A DNA stretch of 64,000 bases from contig CAKVIC010000009.1 of assembly GCA_934754655.1 (NCBI GenBank), forward strand, positions 1-64,000, in the 5' to 3' direction. Position 1 is the first letter of the stretch; every line of letters begins with the position of its first letter. A model generated the notes under the pieces. The model saw only the letters and a list, made by a program, of their open reading frames with translations. It was not told the DNA's origin and did not search any database. The position numbers and the translations under genes are program-made. This DNA is from an uncultured Candidatus Melainabacteria bacterium (GTDB taxonomy: Bacteria > Cyanobacteriota > Vampirovibrionia > Gastranaerophilales > Gastranaerophilaceae). Positions 1 through 7,380 of this stretch are shown one piece after another.

Positions 1-3
1 TTG

Positions 4-77
4 CATTAAACAAACGATTTACTTGAATATTTTTTTTGTTCACTGGTCAGATCCTGAAATAAATTCAGGATGACAGG
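4..77. repeat. Direct repeat A, copy 1
   Basis: About 74 bp that recurs at 236-308 with a few substitutions. It contains an inverted repeat with arms ATCCTGAA (51-58) and TTCAGGAT (64-71), so the transcript could form a hairpin. The spacing and sequence look like a dispersed intergenic hairpin repeat. No coding potential was seen. Confidence 0.7.
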
Positions 78-131
78 GAAAGTAATAGCGGATTTGCGGA
101 CGAGTTTTATTTGTTAAAATTATTTGTTATT

Positions 132-177
132 TGTCATTAGTCACTTGTTTCAGCATCTTATCGGCGTAGAACCTTGC
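132..177. repeat. Direct repeat B, copy 1
   Basis: About 46 bp repeated at 191-236. Both copies share the core TTTCAGCATCTTA, then a GC-richer stretch ending in AGAACCTTGC. This copy has lost the left hairpin arm that copy 2 retains. Confidence 0.65.
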
Positions 178-190
178 GCTAATTGTTTTT

Positions 191-236
191 TGTCATGCTG
201 AACTCGTTTCAGCATCTTACCGGCACAGAACCTTGC
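191..236. repeat. Direct repeat B, copy 2
   Basis: Second copy of the 46-bp element at 132-177, 59 bp further on. It carries an inverted repeat TGCTGAA (196-202) / TTCAGCA (208-214) with a 5-nt loop. It abuts copy 2 of repeat A, so this non-coding stretch is a mosaic of two repeat families. Confidence 0.65.
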
Positions 237-308
237 TTTAAACAAACAATCTGCTTGAATATTCTTTTGTTCACTGGTCAGATCCTGAAATAAATTCAGG
301 ATAACAGG
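236..308. repeat. Direct repeat A, copy 2
   Basis: Second copy of the 74-bp element at 4-77, about 230 bp downstream and in the same orientation. The ATCCTGAA/TTCAGGAT hairpin is conserved exactly. It lies just beyond the stop codon of the signal peptidase gene, so the hairpin could also help end that minus-strand transcript. Confidence 0.7.
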
Positions 309-348
309 AAAAAACTTTTGCATTAATTTCCAGCAACGAGTTATTATT

Positions 349-993
349 TTAATTCAAAACATCAAGATGATTTAGGGGCCAAAAGACAAATATTGCACGT
401 CCTATAAATCTTTCTTGAGGTAAAGTTCCCCAAAAACGGCTATCTTTAGAGTTACCACGATTATCACCCATCATAAAATAATGTCCATCAGGAATTACAA
501 AAGGGCCACAAAACATATTTTTACTACAAGGTGTAAAATCGTATTCACTCATTATATAATCTTCTTTTAAAGGCTCATCATTGATATACACGGTATAAGC
601 GCCATTTGTAGCTTGTTTTATCTCAAATTTTTCTCCGGGAAGTCCGATAACTCGTTTTATATACGCTACATCATTGCAGAAAAATCCGGTAAGTCTACTA
701 AACACTGATATAGGATCTGTTTTTAGTTTTACAAATGGTGGGTAAAAAATCATAACATCACCACGTTTTGGTGTGTTTATAAATTGGTGATTCTTTATAA
801 TATTAGGATATTTTGTTAATTTTTCAACAACAATTCTATCACCTTCTACCAATGTAGGTTTCATTGAGCCTGAAGGTATCCAACGTAATTCTGCAATAAA
901 AAATCTTATTATAATTACAGCTATTACAACAAATACTATTGTATCAACTGTTTCACGCAATCCCGATTTAAATTTTTCTTTATCAATCATCAT
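349..993 (-). CDS. lepB: Signal peptidase I
   Basis: Membrane-anchored serine protease (family S26) that removes signal peptides from exported proteins. It is 214 aa with one N-terminal membrane segment (about 17-34). Next comes the catalytic-serine box PSGSMKPT (Ser43), the catalytic-lysine region YIKRVIGLPGE (Lys113) and the C-terminal box GDNRGNSKDSR. All three family signatures are intact. Its ATG overlaps the stop of the upstream polyprenyl synthase gene by 4 bp, so the two are probably translationally coupled. The pairing may be only an operon convenience. Function is certain at family level. Confidence 0.95.
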   Translation of the reverse strand: MMIDKEKFKSGLRETVDTIVFVVIAVIIIRFFIAELRWIPSGSMKPTLVEGDRIVVEKLTKYPNIIKNHQFINTPKRGDVMIFYPPFVKLKTDPISVFSRLTGFFCNDVAYIKRVIGLPGEKFEIKQATNGAYTVYINDEPLKEDYIMSEYDFTPCSKNMFCGPFVIPDGHYFMMGDNRGNSKDSRFWGTLPQERFIGRAIFVFWPLNHLDVLN

Positions 994-1775
994 ATCTCTC
1001 TTATTATTTTTACTAATTCATGTTTGTAAGCTGAATCTTGCAAATATTGAATCATGTTAATTAGCTCTCTGCGGTAATTATCTAATAAAATATTTGTTTT
1101 TTCAATCCCTAAAATATCTTTTGCAGTATAAATTTTGTTTTTTTTATCGTTCTGGGCAGAAATTTTTTCCATATCATTTTTTAGTTGAAAATAAATTCCA
1201 AAAGTTTTGACAAATTCTAAACCTTGATTCTCTTGCTGATTCAATATATCAAAGCAACTTTTTAATGTCGTTACAAATAACGCAGCTGTTTTGCCAGTGC
1301 ATATTTCAATATAGTCCTCAATCTTTGGAACAAAATTCCTTAATGAAAATTGTTTAATTTCAGCTTTGCACATTTGTTGTATTGTTAATTTATAATTACT
1401 AATAATGTCTGAATTATTTAAACTTAAAAGTTTTTCTATCGCAAAAGAAATCAAATAATCTCCTGCCAACACAGCAATTTTAGGATTAAAGATTTTAGAT
1501 ATTGTCGGCTTGTTTCGCCTTGTATCCGCATTATCAATAACATCATCGTGTAAAAGTGATGCATTATGCACAATCTCTGTTGCAGAAAGTATTTTATAAA
1601 TATCTTGCGTTATCTCAATATCTAAAGCTTTTAAATATAAAATTGAAATTGTAGCGCGAATTTGTTTAGATTTTTCACGTACAAAATTTGTAAGTTCACA
1701 ATCTTCAAAAGGCTCTATAAAGCCATCTAGTAAATGTGCATTTAATGTTTTAAGTTCATTTTCAATAATTTTCAT
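990..1775 (-). CDS. Polyprenyl synthetase family protein (short, atypical second Asp motif)
   Basis: Trans-isoprenyl diphosphate synthase fold, which would elongate allylic diphosphates with IPP to make quinone side chains or lipid carriers. The first aspartate-rich motif is clear (LLHDDVIDNADTRR, Asp77-Asp81). The region that should hold the second DDxxD motif reads YFQLKNDMEK (about 195-204), so its first Asp is Asn and its last is Lys. At 261 aa it is also shorter than typical heptaprenyl or octaprenyl synthases (about 320 aa). It could be a low-activity enzyme or one subunit of a heteromer. It overlaps lepB and starts its own transcript after the leuS terminator. Confidence 0.8.
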   Translation of the reverse strand: MKIIENELKTLNAHLLDGFIEPFEDCELTNFVREKSKQIRATISILYLKALDIEITQDIYKILSATEIVHNASLLHDDVIDNADTRRNKPTISKIFNPKIAVLAGDYLISFAIEKLLSLNNSDIISNYKLTIQQMCKAEIKQFSLRNFVPKIEDYIEICTGKTAALFVTTLKSCFDILNQQENQGLEFVKTFGIYFQLKNDMEKISAQNDKKNKIYTAKDILGIEKTNILLDNYRRELINMIQYLQDSAYKHELVKIIREI

Positions 1776-1848
1776 TGAACTAATTTTAACATGAAGTACT
1801 TAAGGTTTAAATAGAAAATACGGTAATGCTATCAGTATTCAAAAACAA

Positions 1849-1880
1849 AATCTGCTCTTAAGTTTATTTGAGAGCAGATT
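1849..1880 (-). terminator. Rho-independent terminator after leuS
   Basis: Perfect 10-bp stem, AATCTGCTCT (1849-1858) with AGAGCAGATT (1871-1880), and a 12-nt loop. On the minus strand the hairpin is followed by TTGTTTTTG. It lies 24 bp beyond the leuS stop and separates leuS from the polyprenyl synthase/lepB pair. Confidence 0.85.
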
Positions 1881-1903
1881 CAGTTTGTATTTTTAATTTT
1901 TAA

Positions 1904-4384
1904 CTAGCCTTTTATAACAATGTTTACAAGCTTTTTAGGAACAACAATAACTTTAACGACTTCTTTATTTGCAGTCAATTCTTTTATTTTGTTACTATTC
2001 AAAGCCAATGCCTTTAAAGATTCATTATCAGAATCTTCATCAGCTTCTAATTTGTCTTTAACTTTACCATTTACTTGTACTACAAGAGTTATTTTGCTTG
2101 CTTTCGCTAAGTTTTCATCAAACTCGCACCATTTTTCGTCATGAATTGAAGTTGTGTTACCTAATTCGTGCCAAATTTCTTCGCTTAAATGAACCGTCAC
2201 CGGCGACATTAATTTAATCAATGAAATTACAGCAAAACTAAACACATTCTTGTCTTCTTGGCTAAATTCAGTTTTTTTATTTGCCCAATCATAAATTGCG
2301 TTTGTTAATTCACGATATTTAGATATCACGGTATTGAATTGAAAATCTTGAGCAATGTCGTTTGTAATACCTTTTATCGCGATATGTACAAGCCTTACTA
2401 AATCGTCATTTTCTCTTGATAAAGGAAATTCGATTTTATAATCTTTTGTAATGTTTTCAAAATTTTCGCTTACAAGTTTCCAAACCCTGTTCAAGAACTT
2501 ATAGCAACCCTCAACACCGGCATCTGACCAGTCAAAATCTCTTGCTGGTGGTGAATCAGATAGGATAAACAATCTCGCTGTATCCGCTCCATAATTTTCA
2601 AATATTTCATCCGGATCAACAGTATTACCTTTTGATTTAGACATTTTAGAACCATCTTTCAAAACCATACCTTGTGTTAATAAATTTTTGAAAGGTTCAT
2701 CAAAGCTTAAACAACCCATATCTTTCATAGCTTTTGTTATAAATCTTGAATATAATAAATGTAGAATAGCATGTTCAATACCACCAACATATTGGTCTAC
2801 CGGCAACCATTTATCTACAAGATTTTTGTCAAAACATTTTTCTGAATTTTTAGGGTCTGCATAACGCATATAATACCAGCTTGAGCAAACAAAAGTATCC
2901 ATTGTATCCATTTCACGGCGCGCTTTTCCGCCACAGATAGGACATGTTGTTTCTGCAAAAGTCGGAGAAGTCGTTATTGGTGATTTTCCAACAACAGAGA
3001 AATCAACATCTTTTGGTAATAACACAGGAAGGTTTTCTTCTTTTTCCGGTACAATTCCGCATTTATCACAGTAAACAATCGGTATTGGAGCGCCCCAATA
3101 TCTTTGGCGTGAAACCAACCAATCTCTCAAACGATATTGTGTTTTGAATTCGCCAAATCCTTTATCTACAGCTTTTTGCGTAATAGCTTTTTTTGCTTCT
3201 GTATTCTTCATTCCATTAAATTCACCGGAATTTATTAAAATTCCTTCTTCTGTATAAGCAGAATCTTTGCAATCTGATGGATTTTCAGGGTTTTGAATTA
3301 CAACCTTCATCGGTAAATTATATTTTTTTGCAAAATCGAAATCTCTTGTATCGTGAGTTGGAACTGCCATTACAGCACCTGTTCCATATTCTACAAGCGC
3401 ATAATCTGCAGTCCATAATGGAAATTCTTCGCCGGTATAAGGATTTATGCAATGTGTTCCTAGTGGCACACCTGTTTTAACTCTTTCTGTTGATAAACGT
3501 TCAATCTCTGACATTTTGCGAGCATTAGCTCTATATTCTTCAACCGCTTGTTTATTTTCAGAAGTTGTTAATTTTTCAATATCTTTGTATTCAGGAGCAA
3601 CAACAAGGTAAGTTATACCATGAACAGTATCCGGACGGGTTGTATAAACCGGAACTTCTAAACCCTCAATTTCTTTTACTTTAAATCTTATGATTGCACC
3701 TTGTGATTTGCCAATCCAGTTAGCTTGCATAGTTTTTACATTATCGCCCCAACCGTCAAGTTTGTTTAAATCTTCAAGCAATCTTTCTGCATAATCTGTA
3801 ATTTTAAAGAACCATTGTGATAAATATTTCTTTTCGACAACGCTATCGCATCTCCAACATTTACCATCAATAACTTGCTCGTTTGCAAGAACTGTGCCAC
3901 ATTTTTCGCACCAATTAACGGCTGCTTCTTTTTTGTAAGCTAAACCTTTTTTATATAATTGTAAAAATAACCATTGAGTCCATTTATAATAATCCGGCTT
4001 GCAAGTTGTTACTTCGCGTTTCCAATCATAAGAAAGTCCTAGCATTTTAAGCTGTTTTGTCATATATGCAATATTTTCATCAGTCCAGACTTCCGGATTA
4101 GCGCCATGTTTCATTGCAGCATTTTCAGCCGGTAAACCAAAACTATCCCAGCCCATTGGATGTAAAACATTATAACCTTGCATTTTTTTGAATCTTGCAA
4201 TTACATCAGTTATCGTATAGTTACGAACATGTCCCATGTGTAGCTTCCCTGATGGATACGGAAACATTGAAAGCGCAAAGTATTTAGGTTTATCACTTTC
4301 ATTTGGTGTATTAAAAGCATCTTCACGTTCCCAAGTTTCTTGCCAACGTTTTTCTATTTCTTGTGGAAAATATCCCTCTTTCAT
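1904..4384 (-). CDS. leuS: Leucyl-tRNA synthetase
   Basis: Class I aminoacyl-tRNA synthetase that charges tRNA-Leu in the cytosol. It is 826 aa, the normal bacterial length. HIGH motif HMGH at residues 49-52; KMSKS motif at about 580-584 in the context GSKMSKSKGN. The CP1 editing domain is present (TTRPDTVHG and a downstream GTGAVMAVPTHD). A zinc-type Cys set is visible near 160-180 (CEKCG, CWRCD) and another near 440-480. The start is supported by GGGAGAA upstream. It sits 46 bp downstream of nadE on the same strand and has its own terminator. Confidence 0.98.
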   Translation of the reverse strand: MKEGYFPQEIEKRWQETWEREDAFNTPNESDKPKYFALSMFPYPSGKLHMGHVRNYTITDVIARFKKMQGYNVLHPMGWDSFGLPAENAAMKHGANPEVWTDENIAYMTKQLKMLGLSYDWKREVTTCKPDYYKWTQWLFLQLYKKGLAYKKEAAVNWCEKCGTVLANEQVIDGKCWRCDSVVEKKYLSQWFFKITDYAERLLEDLNKLDGWGDNVKTMQANWIGKSQGAIIRFKVKEIEGLEVPVYTTRPDTVHGITYLVVAPEYKDIEKLTTSENKQAVEEYRANARKMSEIERLSTERVKTGVPLGTHCINPYTGEEFPLWTADYALVEYGTGAVMAVPTHDTRDFDFAKKYNLPMKVVIQNPENPSDCKDSAYTEEGILINSGEFNGMKNTEAKKAITQKAVDKGFGEFKTQYRLRDWLVSRQRYWGAPIPIVYCDKCGIVPEKEENLPVLLPKDVDFSVVGKSPITTSPTFAETTCPICGGKARREMDTMDTFVCSSWYYMRYADPKNSEKCFDKNLVDKWLPVDQYVGGIEHAILHLLYSRFITKAMKDMGCLSFDEPFKNLLTQGMVLKDGSKMSKSKGNTVDPDEIFENYGADTARLFILSDSPPARDFDWSDAGVEGCYKFLNRVWKLVSENFENITKDYKIEFPLSRENDDLVRLVHIAIKGITNDIAQDFQFNTVISKYRELTNAIYDWANKKTEFSQEDKNVFSFAVISLIKLMSPVTVHLSEEIWHELGNTTSIHDEKWCEFDENLAKASKITLVVQVNGKVKDKLEADEDSDNESLKALALNSNKIKELTANKEVVKVIVVPKKLVNIVIKG

Positions 4385-4430
4385 TTTTTTCTCCCAACTA
4401 ACTACGTTTTGATGTTATTTTATCACAAAA

Positions 4431-6113
4431 TTAAAAATCTTTATAAACAATTTTTGAAGATGAAATTGGCTGTTTGTATTCGTAACTGTTTATTGAATGA
4501 GCATCAATGATAGGCGCACAAGGCATTATTGACCATTTATACAATGCCTTTGACATTCTGTTATAAAATTTTTCAAGCCATTCTTGTTTTTCTTGTTTTG
4601 AAACGTTGTTTATTTTCTCATATTCAAATTCTGAATTTAGCATAATCTCGTAAGTTTCATTTTTGTTTTCTATTCTCCATATTATTTCATCTAAAAATTC
4701 ATAAGGCATCAATGCTTCTTCCGCACATAAAGGCTTGCCGGTTTTTGGATTTATCGCTAATTCAGCGCCCGGACGTTTCTCAATAATAGATGTTGGAATT
4801 AAATTCTTACGTTCTAAATTTTTGTTCAACCAACGAGCAAGAGCAAAAAGCTTTGTTTTTGTGACGTCAGCAATTGGTGCATACCCACCGGTCATATCTC
4901 CATTAATGGTTGCATAACCCATATAGGCTTCTGATTTATCAGAAGTTGCTATTGGAATACAATTTGCGAATTCATTACTTATACACCACAAAAATGTTGC
5001 GCGTGAACGCGCTTGTATATTATCCATTGTATAAGAACACTTATAGCGTCCTTCCCAACTTTTTGCAATTTCTTCAAACGCTTTATTTAAATCATAGCTT
5101 ATTGTTTCGACTTCATTTTTTATGGGAAGTTCAATAAATTTTATACCTAAATTCTCGGCTAAGGTTTTTGCATCTGATTTACTTTCTCCAGAAGTTATTT
5201 TAGATGGCATAGAAACTCCAAGAACATTGTCTTTACCTAGCGCTTCACTTAAGATTGTTGCGCAAACTGTAGAATCTAACCCGCCAGATAAGCCTAAAAC
5301 TGCACGCTTTAAACCAAAAGCTGAAAAATAACTTTTTATAGCTTGTAAAATTGATTTGTAAGTTCTTTCTAAATCAGGTTCATAATCTAAGCTAAACTTA
5401 TCATTTTTTATGTCGTTAATAATATTCTCAAAGATTTCCCCTTTTTCATAAAGCGGATTTATGCAAAGCAATTGTTCTTCAAAACTTTTTAACATTGCGA
5501 AGGCTTCTCCGTTTGAATTTAATGCAAAACTTGCTCCTTCAAAAGATAAATTATCTATTGCGCCGACTTTATTGACAAAAATAATTGGACAATTATACTT
5601 TTTAGCTAATGTTGAAAACTTTTTATTTCTTTGTGTTTTTGAGTTAGGACGCGAAATTGATTCATCTTGAACTATTATTAAATCTGTGTCTGAATAATTT
5701 GAATATTTTTCTGAATATATTTTAAAATTCAAGTTGTTAAAAATGAATTCATTTTGTTCAAGAATCTCAACTTTGTGGCTTTTTAATAGTGCAAATTTTT
5801 CTACAACATTATTTGTCTCATCAAAATCTGAAAAAGATATTAAAACTGTTGTTTTAGAAATTTCATTTGAAATATTGTTTAAATATTTTTTTAAATTATT
5901 AACGAAAAAAGGATAGCGTAAAATAAATTTATTTAATTCACAACCTTGTAACACAAATTTAGGAAAAATAATTAAGTCCATGCTTGATTGTTCAAATTGT
6001 TTTATTGAATTAATTATTTTTTCTGCATTGCCGGCTAAATCCCCAGCTTGACAACTAATTTGTGCCATGCCAATGCTAAAATTTTCGTTTTTATTATCAG
6101 TATCATTTTTCAT
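4431..6113 (-). CDS. nadE: NAD+ synthetase, two-domain form with degenerate glutaminase domain
   Basis: Makes NAD+ from deamido-NAD+, ATP and an amide nitrogen donor. The C-terminal half is a normal synthetase: PP-loop LSGGLDSTVC (276-284), then MDNIQARSR and SDKSEAYMGY. The N-terminal half is nitrilase-like, but its catalytic residues look lost. The usual FPEL glutamate is Lys52 (FPKF) and the usual ICEDxW cysteine aligns with Ser134 (IYSEKY). Lys114 may be the retained lysine. A standard two-domain enzyme hydrolyses glutamine there; this one is predicted to use free ammonia or a separate amidotransferase. Total length, 560 aa, is normal. Alignment is by eye. SD GGAGAATG precedes the ATG. 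Confidence 0.93.
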   Translation of the reverse strand: MKNDTDNKNENFSIGMAQISCQAGDLAGNAEKIINSIKQFEQSSMDLIIFPKFVLQGCELNKFILRYPFFVNNLKKYLNNISNEISKTTVLISFSDFDETNNVVEKFALLKSHKVEILEQNEFIFNNLNFKIYSEKYSNYSDTDLIIVQDESISRPNSKTQRNKKFSTLAKKYNCPIIFVNKVGAIDNLSFEGASFALNSNGEAFAMLKSFEEQLLCINPLYEKGEIFENIINDIKNDKFSLDYEPDLERTYKSILQAIKSYFSAFGLKRAVLGLSGGLDSTVCATILSEALGKDNVLGVSMPSKITSGESKSDAKTLAENLGIKFIELPIKNEVETISYDLNKAFEEIAKSWEGRYKCSYTMDNIQARSRATFLWCISNEFANCIPIATSDKSEAYMGYATINGDMTGGYAPIADVTKTKLFALARWLNKNLERKNLIPTSIIEKRPGAELAINPKTGKPLCAEEALMPYEFLDEIIWRIENKNETYEIMLNSEFEYEKINNVSKQEKQEWLEKFYNRMSKALYKWSIMPCAPIIDAHSINSYEYKQPISSSKIVYKDF

Positions 6114-6318
6114 AATTTAACATTCTCCTTAATCCAAATTGAGTATACGTCAAAAATTTTTAAGTAAATAGTAAATTTTTGTAAAAAATATGGTGCAAAT
6201 TTTTTTTTATTTGGTATTATATATTTGTGTGTGTTAGCACGAGTAAATATTTTTTAAGGGTATTGATAGCAAAAAAAATATTTAGATGTTTTAAATAAAT
6301 AAAGGTAGGGATTGTGAC

Positions 6319-7380
6319 ATGGTACAAGTTAATCAGGTAAAAGCTCTTGAAACATTCAAAGCAAAATCTGTAGAATCCAAAAAGCAAGATGATAAATCTC
6401 GTTTATTGCCTGATACGCCAATCACGCATGCGAAACAATCTATACAAAAATATGAGAGTGCTTTTATTGATTATCCTGTAAAAGGCTTGAATGGTAGTGT
6501 AAACTCAAGCTTTTATGAATTTTTAGCAATGGGAATTATTCCTTATCTTATTGGAAGTGCCATGCTTATGGTTGGTTTTAATGTTGCTAATAGTTTTTTA
6601 AAACCTCATAATAAAAAAATTGCACAAAAAATTGGTAATAAAATGGCATTGGGCGTAGTCATGTATGGTTTGTTCAAAAATATTTCGCGTAATTTTGTTA
6701 CAAAACCTGTTCGCTGGGCAACCGGAGTAAATATAAGTAAGCCTTATCAAAATGTTACGTACAGTTTACCAACAAAGGGTGGAAGTGAAGCAGATGTTGT
6801 TCCTATAATTCAACAGCGTAGCGTTTATGATAGTAATGAATTTTATAGAAAAGATTTGTTAGACAAAGAATATTATGACAAAATCGGTAAGAAACTCGGC
6901 TTGGGCGATAATCTCAATGATTCTGTCAATGAGGTTTCACCAATTATACAAAATATTATTTCTACAACAAAAACAGCAGAATATTTATCAAAATACATGT
7001 GGGCTGCTCTTGGCGTTGGGCTTGCTGTTCAAAAACCTTTTGATACATTTTTTGAAAACTTTAGAAACCGTGAACGTTATATTAAAAAACCAGATGAAAG
7101 TTTTATAAGCAGTATTCCTCAACGACTTAAATTGTTTGGTAAAAATACGATTGCTTCAACAAGGGATTTTGGTATAGCTTTCAAAAATTCTTGTAAAACG
7201 CTTTGGACGGGGGATATTGAAAAATCTTCTTATATGAGGCATGCCGGCAAAGTCTTGTTAGGTTTAACTGTTGGCTCAACTATTTTCTTGACTTCAAATA
7301 CAATTATAAGAGCTAAAAAAATGGCTAAACAAAAAAATGAGTATACAATTGATAAATCAAAAGAAAGTAAGGTGATTTAA
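6319..7380 (+). CDS. Unknown protein with predicted membrane segments
   Basis: Not recognised as any family. It is 353 aa with a charged N-terminus lacking a signal peptide, a hydrophobic stretch at about 70-95 (IIPYLIGSAMLMVGF), a weaker one near 230 and a third near 310-325 (LLGLTVGSTIFLT). The early motif ETFKAK (11-16) resembles SFQKK and SFKSS in the next two proteins. SD AGGTAGGGA precedes the ATG. Its stop overlaps the next gene's ATG (TAATG), and the third gene overlaps the second, so the three form an operon. It is probably membrane-associated; no function can be assigned. Confidence 0.75.
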   Translation: MVQVNQVKALETFKAKSVESKKQDDKSRLLPDTPITHAKQSIQKYESAFIDYPVKGLNGSVNSSFYEFLAMGIIPYLIGSAMLMVGFNVANSFLKPHNKKIAQKIGNKMALGVVMYGLFKNISRNFVTKPVRWATGVNISKPYQNVTYSLPTKGGSEADVVPIIQQRSVYDSNEFYRKDLLDKEYYDKIGKKLGLGDNLNDSVNEVSPIIQNIISTTKTAEYLSKYMWAALGVGLAVQKPFDTFFENFRNRERYIKKPDESFISSIPQRLKLFGKNTIASTRDFGIAFKNSCKTLWTGDIEKSSYMRHAGKVLLGLTVGSTIFLTSNTIIRAKKMAKQKNEYTIDKSKESKVI

